Shown: piece by piece, positions 8,277 through 17,779 of the stretch
Layout of the letters: every line of letters starts with the position of its first letter
How positions within the stretch are numbered: position 1 is the first letter of the stretch
Source: CAYVVT01 sp964454335
Lineage (GTDB): Bacteria > Fidelibacterota > UBA8477 > JABMPR01
DNA: 64,000 bases
NCBI GenBank assembly: GCA_964454335.1
Contig: CAYVVT010000011.1
Span: forward strand, 30,289 to 94,288
Direction: 5' to 3'
Notes under the pieces: model-generated
What the model was told of the DNA's origin: nothing
Database searches by the model: none
Seen by the model: the letters and a program-made list of their open reading frames with translations, nothing else
Made by a program: the position numbers and the translations under genes

Positions 8277-8739
8277 TTCTCTAGATCCCTCTCAATTAAG
8301 AATTCGTTTCATACAAGGCCCGAGAACTTATTCCGGTATTGCTGCTTTGTCACAGAGTAAAATGGATCCCCTCGTTCGATCCGCAGCGACCCGGGTCAAA
8401 CAGATCCGGCCTGGTTGGCGCGCCAATAATACTGAGAGCTGGAAAAAATCACAGCCAAAAAGCTTTCCCCACCTGACCTTGGCTGATGTGTGACAGCATG
8501 AGCGGTGTCTGGAGGCCTGTCCCATCGCCTCCAGAAGCGCTGAAACATGTCGTCAGGAATTACTGTGAATGCAGTAACACCCGATTATATTGGCAGCGAT
8601 ATGGCCGATGGGATCGTTGAAAAAAGGGAAAGAAAACTGTTTACTCAAAGGACTTTTGAGTAGAATATTCACGCCGGCAGTCGTAGCTGGCGACACGGCC
8701 ATGCAAAGACAGAGAAAGAGATGAGGAGGAAAACATAAG
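8277..8739. other. Divergent intergenic region fabG/acpP
   Basis: 463 bases with no convincing gene; short open frames here lack ribosome sites and family features. The right end holds the acpP promoter with an embedded palindrome and a strong AGGAGG (about 8723-8728) before acpP. The left part should hold the fabG promoter, but I see no clear boxes. Confidence 0.5.
8640..8666 (+). promoter_or_regulatory. acpP promoter with operator-like palindrome
   Basis: TACTCAAA (8642-8649) and TTTGAGTA (8655-8662) form a perfect 8-bp inverted repeat with a 5-nt centre. It sits between and over a plausible -35 (TTTACT, 8640-8645) and -10 (TAGAAT, 8661-8666), although their spacing is short (15 nt). The position suits a repressor of fatty-acid synthesis; the regulator is unknown. 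Confidence 0.45.
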
Positions 8740-8979
8740 ATGGCGACAACTCTGGAAAAAGTACGTGACGTGATTGTTGAAAAACTTGGCGTAGATGCTG
8801 CCAAGGTTATTGAGGATGCTTCGTTCATTGACGACCTTGGAGCAGATTCACTGGATACGGTTGAACTGATCATGCAGTTCGAAGAGGTTTTCGATATTGA
8901 GATACCGGATGAGGAAGCGGAGACCATCACCACAGTTGGCAGTGCAGTAAAGTACATTGACAGCAAATTGGGCGGGTAA
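8740..8979 (+). CDS. acpP: Acyl carrier protein
   Basis: A 79-residue acidic carrier. Ser37 in the DSLDTVEL motif is the phosphopantetheine site. It carries the growing acyl chain for FabH, FabF, FabG and PlsX, all encoded in this window. A strong AGGAGG lies about 11 nt upstream of ATG 8740. A terminator hairpin follows, so acpP can be made in excess over fabF. Confidence 0.97.
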   Translation: MATTLEKVRDVIVEKLGVDAAKVIEDASFIDDLGADSLDTVELIMQFEEVFDIEIPDEEAETITTVGSAVKYIDSKLGG

Positions 8980-9006
8980 CCAGCTCTTTATTCCAGAAAA
9001 TTGAGG

Positions 9007-9061
9007 GGATTCACCATAGGGCTTGTACGTGTTTCGGGCTTTATGGTGAATCCTCTTTTTT
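9007..9061 (+). terminator. Rho-independent terminator or attenuator between acpP and fabF
   Basis: GGATTCACCATA (9007-9018) pairs perfectly with TATGGTGAATCC (9042-9053), followed by TCTTTTTT (9054-9061). It lies 27 nt after the acpP stop and 20 nt before fabF, so fabF needs read-through or its own start. Confidence 0.8.
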
Positions 9062-9080
9062 ACACACATAGGATTGCACC

Positions 9081-10322
9081 ATGATGAAGCGGGTTGTCAT
9101 TACGGGAATGGGGATCATCTCACCGCTGGGGAATTCAGTAGAAGAGTTCTGGAAGAACCTAGTGGCAGGGAACAATGGCATCACGACCCATGATTGGCTC
9201 GTGGAAGAAGGATATTCAGCTACGGTTGGCGGAGCCGTCAAGGATGAGGTGAATATTGACGACATGGTTGAATCCAGGGAAGCGCGTCGCATGGACGCCT
9301 TCACCCGCTACTCGCTACATGCTGCCCGTCAGGCTGTCGAGCACAGTGGGATCGATTTCCAGCAGACCGATCAGAACCGTGTAGGTACCATCATCGGCAG
9401 CGGCGTTGGCGGGATACAGACTTTCGAAGAGCAGTGCAATATACTTTTCAGACGTGGGCATCGCAGGGTCAGCCCCTTCTTCATTCCCATGCTCATCCCT
9501 GATATCGCCTCTGGATACATTTCAATTGTCTATGGGCTTAAGGGCCTGAATTTCTCAGTATCCTCCGCCTGTGCCACGGCTGCGCATTCAGTAGGGCTTT
9601 CACTGCGGGCCATCCGCTACGGCGATGTGGATGTCATGATCTGCGGTGGTGCAGATGCCACTCTGACACCCATGGGATTCGCAGGTTTCGCCAACATGAA
9701 GGCCCTATCTACGAATCCGGACCCTGAATCCGCCAGTCGACCTTTCGATCAGAACCGCGATGGTTTCGTCATGGGTGAAGGTGCCGGTGTATTTGTTCTG
9801 GAGAGCCTGGAGCATGCAGAGAGCAGAGGTGCAAGAATACTGGCTGAACTGGCCGGCTTCGGAATGACTGCCGACGCTCACCACATCACCAGCCCGGCCC
9901 CGGGACATGAAGGTGCCGTCAGGGCCATCCATATGGCTCTCAACGACTCCGACATGAAACCCGAGGACGTGGACTATATCAATGCACACGGCACTTCCAC
10001 AGCGGCAAATGACAAGAATGAGACCGAGGCCATCAAAACTGTTTTTGGTGATCACGCCCACGAGGTAGCCATCAGCTCGACCAAGTCCATGACCGGACAT
10101 CTGCTGGGAGCCTCTGGTGGTGTTGAACTGGCAGCTCTGGTCAACTCGGTTCGCGATAATACCGTCCCGCCCACCATTCATTATGAAACACCTGATCCCG
10201 ACTGTGATCTTGACTACACAGCAAACACCGCCGTCAAACGCGAGATCAAGGCCGGTATCAGCCAATCATTCGGATTTGGCGGTCATAATGCGGTCCTGGC
10301 AGTAAAAGAATACGGATCCTGA
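9081..10322 (+). CDS. fabF: Beta-ketoacyl-ACP synthase II
   Basis: Elongating condensing enzyme of fatty-acid synthesis. The 413 residues carry the Cys-His-His triad: Cys in SVSSACATAAHS, His in NAHGTSTAANDKNE and His in KSMTGHLLGASG. Length and motif spacing fit FabF rather than FabB. Two ATGs are adjacent (9081, 9084). rnc follows 9 nt after its stop, the common acpP-fabF-rnc order. Confidence 0.95.
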   Translation: MMKRVVITGMGIISPLGNSVEEFWKNLVAGNNGITTHDWLVEEGYSATVGGAVKDEVNIDDMVESREARRMDAFTRYSLHAARQAVEHSGIDFQQTDQNRVGTIIGSGVGGIQTFEEQCNILFRRGHRRVSPFFIPMLIPDIASGYISIVYGLKGLNFSVSSACATAAHSVGLSLRAIRYGDVDVMICGGADATLTPMGFAGFANMKALSTNPDPESASRPFDQNRDGFVMGEGAGVFVLESLEHAESRGARILAELAGFGMTADAHHITSPAPGHEGAVRAIHMALNDSDMKPEDVDYINAHGTSTAANDKNETEAIKTVFGDHAHEVAISSTKSMTGHLLGASGGVELAALVNSVRDNTVPPTIHYETPDPDCDLDYTANTAVKREIKAGISQSFGFGGHNAVLAVKEYGS

Positions 10323-10331
10323 TTTTAGACT

Positions 10332-11096
10332 ATGGCGCTCTGGCAGCGCATATCCAGATCATTTAAGAAGCAAAGCTCGATCAGCCCGGAGTTCGCCGCT
10401 GATCTGAACCGGCTCGAATCAGAGATCGGATATCACTTCAAGAACCCGAACCTTCTCGAGCGCGCCCTTACCCACTCCTCATATTCGGCTCAAAAGGAAT
10501 TGCCCTTCTCTTACGAACGACTGGAATTCCTGGGCGATGCGGTCCTGCAGCTCACTGTTTCCGAATATCTTTTCAAACAGCACCCGCATCTCAACGAAGG
10601 CACCCTTACCAAGTACCGGACCATTCTCGTGAATGGCAATTACCTGGCAGAATGCGCCGAGGCGATAGGCGTTCACAACTGGGTCAGGCATAGCACCGGT
10701 TCCAAGGGTCAACGCAGCCGGGAAAGCGATTCCATCATGTCAGATGTTGTGGAAGCCATTATAGGTGCGCTCTACCTGGATGGCAGTCTGGCGGCTGCTT
10801 CAGAATGGATCCATCGTGAGATCATCTCCAGAAAACCTGACTACGCTGACGATCTGAAGAATTTCAATTTTAAAGGTCAGCTGGCCGAGCGTTGTCAACG
10901 TCTGCATCTGGGAAATCCGGAATTCGAGATCACCAATACCGAAGGGCCTGATCATGACCGTTGGTATACGGTACAGGTCGTCATCAGCGGAAGGGTTGCC
11001 GGCTTCGGTGAGGGACATTCCAAGAAGGAAGCCAGCCAGAAAGCCTCAGAGGACAGTCTCAATAACTGGGACGCAATTTTTCCAGGCCGATCCTGA
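10332..11096 (+). CDS. rnc: Ribonuclease III
   Basis: Cleaves double-stranded RNA in rRNA maturation and mRNA turnover. The 254 residues hold the signature ERLEFLGDAVL, then SDVVEAIIGALYLDG with the second acidic cluster, and a C-terminal dsRNA-binding domain (about 180-250, ending GHSKKEASQKASEDSL). A basic N-terminal extension of about 25 residues precedes the catalytic domain. Co-directional with fabF. Confidence 0.95.
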   Translation: MALWQRISRSFKKQSSISPEFAADLNRLESEIGYHFKNPNLLERALTHSSYSAQKELPFSYERLEFLGDAVLQLTVSEYLFKQHPHLNEGTLTKYRTILVNGNYLAECAEAIGVHNWVRHSTGSKGQRSRESDSIMSDVVEAIIGALYLDGSLAAASEWIHREIISRKPDYADDLKNFNFKGQLAERCQRLHLGNPEFEITNTEGPDHDRWYTVQVVISGRVAGFGEGHSKKEASQKASEDSLNNWDAIFPGRS

Positions 11097-11161
11097 TCCA
11101 TTCACTGGTCATCCTGACTTACATCCTTTAAATTCGCAAACATTAATCCTCGGAGAAATGG

Positions 11162-12733
11162 ATGGTTATCATGCCCAAGAAGACCATGACACGGATCCTC
11201 ATACTCTTCACCCTGACAATTGCCACACTTTCGGCACAGGGGAACAACAACGCTGACTTCGGGATGAACCTGGGGCTCGGTGCCGTCACAATCGATGGGG
11301 AGATCTACAATCAGATCGCATTGCGCCCGGATGTCTCAATTGGCAAGCTGGGGGTGGGCCTGGATCTCATCTTGTATCTGGATGCGAACGGCAAGGTCCG
11401 GACAGCTGAATGGGACGAGGTCGAGGATATCCTGGATAAGTTCCTCTACATACGCTGGGGCCGCCCTGGGGATCCCTTCCATATTCGTTATGGCACCTTG
11501 AGTGATGTGACCCTGGGTTACGGTGTGTTCGTGAACCATTATTCCAACATGATGGAATTTCCAGCCATCCGCAAGGTGGGGATCCATGCCGGCGGTGAGT
11601 TGCCGATCCCCGGATTCAGATTTGGTCTAGAAGGCTTTATCGCCAACCTGAAGGAGTTCACCGGCGAGCCGGAATTCTCTTCTGGCCTCATTGGTCTGCG
11701 TGGGACCTATCATCTGGGTAAACTTGTCTTCGGTGCCAGTCTGGTCATGGACGGAAACCAGTATCTGGCTCTCCCGGACACGGATAAGGACGGATACCCG
11801 GATATCGTGGATGATTTTCCTTCGGATGACGTATATGCCATCGATACAGATGGTGATGGCGTCCCCGATGAATTGGACCTGGATATCGATGGAGACGGTA
11901 TTACGGACATCTTGGACCCCGGTACCATGGGTTGGTGGACAGGAGCATACACCATCCTCGATGATGATGTTTATCGCAAGCCAGAACCATTAAACCTCAG
12001 GCAGGACAAGAAATCTCTGCGGGCCATCAATCTGGATGTGGGGTATCCCCTCATCGAGGAGGGACCGTTTACACTGATGGCCACACTGGAACTTGCGAGA
12101 TTCTTAGGCGACCATCCCAGTGTGGCAAATCCGGACAGTCTCATTGAGCACGGATTCGGTTTCGCCCCCGGCCTGCGGGGCACTCTGTTCAAGTTCTTGA
12201 ACTACGGTGTAGAGTTGCGCCAGACGACGGGCAATTTTGCCTTCAATGTATTCGACAGACACTATGATCTGATGCGTGTCATCATTGCAGAGGACACCCA
12301 GGGTACTGCCACGCCCGTTACCCGGGACATGCAGGTGCTGGAGAATCCGGCCCTCACGGGGATCTATGGGTCTCTCAGTGCGAACATCGCCGATTGGGTG
12401 ACCCTCTCCGGATCGTACCAGGACATGCGTCAGGATACTACAGCACTGAAAGGCCTTACCGGAGCGGTGAGCATCGGCAAGAACCGCATCCCGAAAGTCC
12501 AGGAAGCCACCGCATACCTCTTGAGAATGAACGTGGATGATCCCTTCCAGATCATGAGCGAGGGGACGCTTCTGGGCTACCGCGTTACCATCGGTATCGC
12601 TGGTGGCGTCAATCTGACCTGGGATTTCAGGCAGACCTTCCGGGACCTGGATGGAAACGGCGAGATCTTTACGGGAAGTGGTTCGGATGAGGTCGTTACC
12701 ATCACAACACTTGAGACCGGCTTCAGTTTCTGA
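11162..12733 (+). CDS. Predicted outer-membrane barrel with embedded thrombospondin type-3 calcium repeats
   Basis: Function unknown. A signal peptide ends TLSA with Gln as the predicted first mature residue. Most of the 523 residues are alternating aromatic/glycine strands typical of a barrel. At about 202-258 lies an insertion rich in DxDxDG motifs (DTDKDGYPDIVDDFPSDD, DTDGDGVPDELDLD, DGDGITDILD), i.e. thrombospondin type-3-like calcium sites, probably an extracellular loop. A short DLDGNGE motif recurs near the C-terminus. The protein ends TGFSF, a good barrel-sorting Phe. CGGAGAA precedes ATG 11162. It stands alone between rnc and the sensor kinase. Confidence 0.55.
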   Translation: MVIMPKKTMTRILILFTLTIATLSAQGNNNADFGMNLGLGAVTIDGEIYNQIALRPDVSIGKLGVGLDLILYLDANGKVRTAEWDEVEDILDKFLYIRWGRPGDPFHIRYGTLSDVTLGYGVFVNHYSNMMEFPAIRKVGIHAGGELPIPGFRFGLEGFIANLKEFTGEPEFSSGLIGLRGTYHLGKLVFGASLVMDGNQYLALPDTDKDGYPDIVDDFPSDDVYAIDTDGDGVPDELDLDIDGDGITDILDPGTMGWWTGAYTILDDDVYRKPEPLNLRQDKKSLRAINLDVGYPLIEEGPFTLMATLELARFLGDHPSVANPDSLIEHGFGFAPGLRGTLFKFLNYGVELRQTTGNFAFNVFDRHYDLMRVIIAEDTQGTATPVTRDMQVLENPALTGIYGSLSANIADWVTLSGSYQDMRQDTTALKGLTGAVSIGKNRIPKVQEATAYLLRMNVDDPFQIMSEGTLLGYRVTIGIAGGVNLTWDFRQTFRDLDGNGEIFTGSGSDEVVTITTLETGFSF

Positions 12734-12741
12734 TTTTGGAA

Positions 12742-12777
12742 TTAGACATTGTCTAAACAGGATTTCCTTACCATAAT
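12742..12777 (+). promoter_or_regulatory. Promoter with perfect 7-1-7 palindrome before the propeller kinase gene
   Basis: TTAGACA-T-TGTCTAA (12742-12756) overlaps a -35 box TTGTCT (12749-12754); after 17 nt comes CATAAT (12772-12777, 5 of 6 to consensus). The predicted start is about 20 nt before the ATG at 12805. Confidence 0.55.
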
Positions 12778-12804
12778 TGTCTTTGATCTAAACCAAAACA
12801 TGTG

Positions 12805-15800
12805 ATGCGAATCAGATACACCTCATCGATAGTTGCAGGTACCCTGACCTGGGCCATTTTCAGCTCCGGAGCTGCTCTGGCAGCTGATCTTCCATCCCCC
12901 AGATTTGCCACCATTGGTCTGGATGAGGGCCTGTCCCAGAGTACGGTATGGTCCATTGCACAGGATCAGCGTGGTTTCATGTGGTTTGGCACCGAAGACG
13001 GTTTGAACCGCTATGATGGCAGTGAGCTGCGGATCTTCAATCGCAGTGATGCGGACTCCACCAGCATCAATGCAAAGACCATTTATGCACTGGAAGAGGA
13101 CGATCAGGGCAATCTCTTCATCGGTACTTACGAGTACGGGCTCATTCGCTACGATTGGCGCTATGAACGATTCACACAATATCCCACCGGTATAAACGAT
13201 TCCGTGAGTCTGGCAGGTCACTCGGTCTATGCTCTTGAATATACCACACAGCGTAAGTTATGGATCGGGACCAGTGTCTTGGGTGTTTCCTGCCTCGATA
13301 TGGAAACCGGACTTTTCACGCACTACCAGTGGGATGAGAATATTCAAGGCTCCTTCAATGGAACGACGGTCTACGATATTCATGAGGACAAGAATGGAGA
13401 GATCTGGATCGCTCACAGTTACGGTATTGATCTCTTTCATCCGGATTCGCAGACCTTCACGAATTTTGTATTAACACCCGGAACTGCCGAAGACATGACT
13501 CCCTATCCGATCTACAGTATTGCAGAGATCGGATCAGGCGATGCTCACAAACTGATCCTGGCGGGTTATAACGGGCAGGTGGCTTTCCTGAACACGAGCA
13601 CCAGAGAGATGATCCCCATCTTCACACAGCAGCAGCAGAATGCTCTGGATGTGGATGTCCTGTGCACTTATGTCGATTCTGAACTGCACATCTGGTTGGG
13701 CACTGAGAGCAAGGGGATCTTCGTCCTCGACAGGGCCGGCGCGATCCTGGGGCATTGGCTGCATGATCCCATGGAGGAATACAGTCTGGGTGGAAACCAG
13801 GTTACATGTATCTATCGCGGTTGGGATGGAATGTTATGGGCCGGGACTACGGGTGGTGCTTCGCGTGATCTGGGTGATCTGAAGAATTTCAAGAACCTGG
13901 GGCACAATCCTCTGAATGAAAACACCCTCAGCAGCAATATGGTCACGGATATTGCAGAGGGGGATCCGGGCGTCTTGTGGATCACGACCTGGGAGGGTGG
14001 TCTGGATCGCTACAACACACGTAGCGGCGAAGTTGATCACATCGAGATCTACGATCCGGCATCGGAGCGTTACCTGGATGATGAGATCAACGCCATTGCA
14101 CTTGACAGTGAACGGTTTATCTGGCTGGGCACTGATACACATGGATTGATCAGGATCGATCCTGACGGCCGGATACGTTCGCAATGGCTGCATGATCCCG
14201 AGGATCCAGCCAGTATCGGTTCTAACAGCATCAATGCCCTCTCCATCGATTTTCGTAACAACATCTGGGTGAGTTCCTGGTACGGAGGGATCAGCCGCAT
14301 TGATATGCGAACCGGGGAGGTTGTCAATTTCACGGATGATCCTGAGGATTCCCTCGGCCTGGGATCCAATTCCATGTATGCAATTTATACCGATCGCAAG
14401 GGAGTGGTCTGGATAGGGGTCGAGAGAAATGGCATCAGACGCTATAACTGGTCAGATGACAGCTTTACAGCTTTCCGACATGATCCGGATGATCCCGGTT
14501 CCCTGGCGAATAATGACGTCATGTGTTTCTATGAGGACCGCCTGGGCAACTTCTGGATCGGTACCTATGGAGGTGGATTGGAACGCTACGATCGTGAATC
14601 GAATAGATTTATCCATACCTACGATCCCGCTACTTTGAAGAGCAACGTGGTCTACAGGATCCTGGAATCCGATGATGGTTATCTCTGGTGCAGTACCAAT
14701 TATGGTCTGGCCCGCTATGACCGCGAGGCTGATGAATGGCGGACCTTTGACAAACTCGACGGGATCCAGAGTAATGAGTTCAATCCCGCCGGTATCAGGG
14801 ATTCATTCGGTCAACTGCATTTCGGGGGTGTGGCCGGTCTCACCTCGTTCAATTCCTCTGAGATCCGGGATAACACGCATATTCCACCCATAAGAATTAC
14901 CGACATGTATTTTTTCCTGGAGCGCGTTAAGGTAGGTGAACGGATCCATGACAGAATCCCGCTCACAGCCACCCCGGAATTCCAGAAAGTGATCAAACTC
15001 TACCCCCAGAATCCACTGGTAAGTTTCAGGTTTGCCAGTCTCGACTATCATCAACCCGCGAAAAATCAGTATGCTTACATGCTGGAGGGCTTCGATGAGG
15101 ACTGGAACTGGGCTGGTTCGAAGCAGTTGGCAACCTACACAAACCTGCCGGCGGGGCGCTATACATTCCGGGCGAAGGGATCCAACAATGATGGCTACTG
15201 GAACGAGACCGGAGCAAATATCCTGCTCATCGTGATATCCCATTTCTGGGCTACACGCTGGTTCCAGAGCATTGTCGTATTATCGGTCCTGCTGGGTATC
15301 CTGGTGATCACGCGCGTACGTAATGTGCGTCTGCGGAAACGTGCGCATGAACTTCAGTCCCTGAATAGGAGACTGAATGCTGAGGTGGTGGCCCGCAAAC
15401 GTGCTCAGGACCTGTCTGAGGAGCGTGAGTCCCACTTTCTGGCAGTCATTGATCAATCACCCGCGCCGATCTCCATCCTGGACACAGCCGGAAATCTGAC
15501 CCAGATGAATCAGGCCTACATTTCCGCCTGGGGCATCAAGGATCCTGACACTGTGCTGCGGAGCTATAATATCAACGAGGACAATCTTGCAGCGGACCTT
15601 GGTCTGCTGGACCTGTTCAATGCCGCTCTCAAGGGGATCCATGTGGAAAACGAGCAGGTTCAGATACCCGCAGAAAGTCTTAATGAAGCGGTGCGAGACC
15701 AGCATTTTCACATACGGGCATACCCGCTGACGAATGCCCAGGGAAACGCAAATTTCGTCGTGCTCACACTCGAGGATATTACTGATCGCACCGCCAGCGA

Positions 15801-16851
15801 AGCTGAACTGCGTGAGAATGCGGAGAAGTACCGAACCCTGTTCGAAGGGGCTAATGACGCCATTTTTCTCATGGATGGACACACCTTCATCGAGTGCAAC
15901 GAGAAGACGCTGGCCATATTCGCCTGCGATCGCAAAGAGGACATCGTGGGACATACACCCATGGATTTCTCACCGCCCACACAGTACGACGGTGAGGATT
16001 CGGTAGAATCCGCCCTGAAGCGGATCCATGCAGCCATGGACGGCGAGCCACAACGCTTCAACTGGCTGCATATCCGCAAGGATGGAACACCCTTCGACGC
16101 CGAGGTTGCGCTGAATCGTCTACGGTTGAAGGATAAGATCGCCATCCAGGCCATGGTGCGGGATGTGACCGAACGCAGGCAGGCTGAGGATCAGGTAAAA
16201 CAGAGCCTCCGGGAGAAAGAGGTCCTGCTGCGGGAAGTGCACCATCGCGTGAAGAATAATCTTCAGATCATTAACAGTCTGGCCAGCCTCCAGAGCCATA
16301 GGGTTGACAATGACCTCATCACGGAAACGCTGGAGGAGTTCCGTAGCCGCGTTTATTCAATGGCACTGGTTCACGAGGAGTTATATCGCTCACCAGATTT
16401 TTCCGAGATCGAACTGTCGGACTATATCAACAAGTTGGTCCAGAGTCTTGGTCATTCCCTGAATCCCGCTCCCGATCGTGTCCAGATGAACACGGAAGTT
16501 GGGGACATTCACTTGCCGGTGGACCAGGCGGTACCCTGTGGTCTCATCATCAATGAGCTGGTTTCAAATGCTTTGAAATACGCTTTTCCAGACGATCGGA
16601 AAGGGAGTATCCAAGTCAGTCTGAAATTGCTGGATACCGATCGGATCAAGCTTGTGGTGAGGGACGATGGGATCGGATTGCCCAAGGGAATTGACATGGA
16701 TTCCGTCGAGACCCTGGGTCTTTACCTGGTCTCTATTATCACGCGGGATCAACTCAACGGGACTATTGAACTGGAGATCAAGAAGGGCACGACCTTCCTC
16801 ATTGAGTTCGACATCTCAGAGATGAGAAAGGATCTACCGCTACCTGATTAA
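12805..16851 (+). CDS. Propeller-type sensor histidine kinase (Reg_prop, Y_Y_Y, PAS-PAS, HisKA_2)
   Basis: A 1348-residue membrane kinase. Order: signal peptide (cut near ALA-AD); about 700 residues of repeated WIGT-type two-component propeller blades (for example GFMWFGTEDGLNRYD, MLWAGTTGG), giving a periplasmic sensor; a Y_Y_Y-like domain (YMLEGFDEDWN, about 755-810); one membrane helix near 825; two PAS domains (about 870-990 and 1005-1125); HisKA_2 motif EVHHRVKNNLQII (His1146/1147); and a HATPase domain (NELVSNALKYAF, DDGIGLP). No receiver or AraC domain is attached, unlike the hybrid systems of Bacteroides, and no response regulator lies nearby. Its stop overlaps the convergent PAP2 gene's stop. 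Confidence 0.88.
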   Translation: MRIRYTSSIVAGTLTWAIFSSGAALAADLPSPRFATIGLDEGLSQSTVWSIAQDQRGFMWFGTEDGLNRYDGSELRIFNRSDADSTSINAKTIYALEEDDQGNLFIGTYEYGLIRYDWRYERFTQYPTGINDSVSLAGHSVYALEYTTQRKLWIGTSVLGVSCLDMETGLFTHYQWDENIQGSFNGTTVYDIHEDKNGEIWIAHSYGIDLFHPDSQTFTNFVLTPGTAEDMTPYPIYSIAEIGSGDAHKLILAGYNGQVAFLNTSTREMIPIFTQQQQNALDVDVLCTYVDSELHIWLGTESKGIFVLDRAGAILGHWLHDPMEEYSLGGNQVTCIYRGWDGMLWAGTTGGASRDLGDLKNFKNLGHNPLNENTLSSNMVTDIAEGDPGVLWITTWEGGLDRYNTRSGEVDHIEIYDPASERYLDDEINAIALDSERFIWLGTDTHGLIRIDPDGRIRSQWLHDPEDPASIGSNSINALSIDFRNNIWVSSWYGGISRIDMRTGEVVNFTDDPEDSLGLGSNSMYAIYTDRKGVVWIGVERNGIRRYNWSDDSFTAFRHDPDDPGSLANNDVMCFYEDRLGNFWIGTYGGGLERYDRESNRFIHTYDPATLKSNVVYRILESDDGYLWCSTNYGLARYDREADEWRTFDKLDGIQSNEFNPAGIRDSFGQLHFGGVAGLTSFNSSEIRDNTHIPPIRITDMYFFLERVKVGERIHDRIPLTATPEFQKVIKLYPQNPLVSFRFASLDYHQPAKNQYAYMLEGFDEDWNWAGSKQLATYTNLPAGRYTFRAKGSNNDGYWNETGANILLIVISHFWATRWFQSIVVLSVLLGILVITRVRNVRLRKRAHELQSLNRRLNAEVVARKRAQDLSEERESHFLAVIDQSPAPISILDTAGNLTQMNQAYISAWGIKDPDTVLRSYNINEDNLAADLGLLDLFNAALKGIHVENEQVQIPAESLNEAVRDQHFHIRAYPLTNAQGNANFVVLTLEDITDRTASEAELRENAEKYRTLFEGANDAIFLMDGHTFIECNEKTLAIFACDRKEDIVGHTPMDFSPPTQYDGEDSVESALKRIHAAMDGEPQRFNWLHIRKDGTPFDAEVALNRLRLKDKIAIQAMVRDVTERRQAEDQVKQSLREKEVLLREVHHRVKNNLQIINSLASLQSHRVDNDLITETLEEFRSRVYSMALVHEELYRSPDFSEIELSDYINKLVQSLGHSLNPAPDRVQMNTEVGDIHLPVDQAVPCGLIINELVSNALKYAFPDDRKGSIQVSLKLLDTDRIKLVVRDDGIGLPKGIDMDSVETLGLYLVSIITRDQLNGTIELEIKKGTTFLIEFDISEMRKDLPLPD

Positions 16852-17699
16852 TCCCTGGTCTCTGACCATCCCAGATGTACAGCTAGATATGGTACCCCGA
16901 TGCCGATCCAACCGCCCAGCAGGGCATAGCGAATAAATGTTGCCATGGTGGTCTGGTATCCGATGCTGATGAATACCTGCTTTAATCCAAGGTAGATCAA
17001 AGCAAGACCAATCAGACCGGAAACAGCTCTGGCGATGGAATGACCGATCCGGTGACTTAATTCACTTCTGATATGGTGTTGTTCGTGGAGCACGCCAGCG
17101 GTAAAGCCGATAAAGGCCGCTCCGCCTTTGATGGCCTGATCCCCGTGCTCCGGGAATAACATGTAGCAGCCCAGCAGGACCACCAGCGTGATCATGCTCT
17201 GGCGACTGGGCCCCAGATCTTGCCAGGTCGTGGGTTGGTGGGTAAGCAACCAGCCATAAAGTCCAATCGTCAGGGCACCGACAAGCAATCCACCAAGGAC
17301 ACCGTTAAGGTCGTGAACACCCAGGTACAACCTTGAGAAGGCAATGCCGGCAATGATGACTGCTGCTGCGATGGTGCTCCAGGATCTGCGGATCTCCCAG
17401 GCCAGCCAGCCCCAGAGCACCATGGCGGATTGCGCATGACCACTGGGGAAATTCCAACCAGATGCTTCTACCAGGTGCAGGCTTGTGTCCGGCCGTGGGT
17501 CCTGAAACACGCTTTTCAGGAAATCGTTGATCACAAAGGTGGCCAGCAGCACCATACCCAGACGCCCCATACCCTTCTGCCGCCATAGCCAGTATGCCAG
17601 CGGCAGGAAGATGAGAAAGAATTCCTCATCACCCAGGAAGGTGAATGTCTTCATGATAATGGTCAGAAATTCGGAGCGTATTCCAAGCACCCAGTCCAT
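16848..17699 (-). CDS. PAP2-family membrane phosphatase
   Basis: A polytopic 283-residue membrane protein with the three PAP2 signatures: KSVFQDPRP (KxxxxxxRP), FPSGHAQSA (PSGH) and SRLYLGVHDLNGVLGG (SRxxxxxH). Such enzymes dephosphorylate phosphatidic acid, undecaprenyl pyrophosphate or similar lipids on the outer face of the inner membrane. About 110 residues with several extra hydrophobic segments follow the catalytic domain, longer than minimal PAP2 enzymes. The substrate cannot be told from sequence. Its TTAA end overlaps the stop of the kinase gene on the other strand. Confidence 0.85.
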   Translation of the reverse strand: MDWVLGIRSEFLTIIMKTFTFLGDEEFFLIFLPLAYWLWRQKGMGRLGMVLLATFVINDFLKSVFQDPRPDTSLHLVEASGWNFPSGHAQSAMVLWGWLAWEIRRSWSTIAAAVIIAGIAFSRLYLGVHDLNGVLGGLLVGALTIGLYGWLLTHQPTTWQDLGPSRQSMITLVVLLGCYMLFPEHGDQAIKGGAAFIGFTAGVLHEQHHIRSELSHRIGHSIARAVSGLIGLALIYLGLKQVFISIGYQTTMATFIRYALLGGWIGIGVPYLAVHLGWSETRD

Positions 17700-17779
17700 G
17701 CACTTTATCCCCTATTTGACTGATTGTTCATATCGTCCCGGCCAGGACCCACAGTTCACCCTTCACAGTTCATCCTTCC

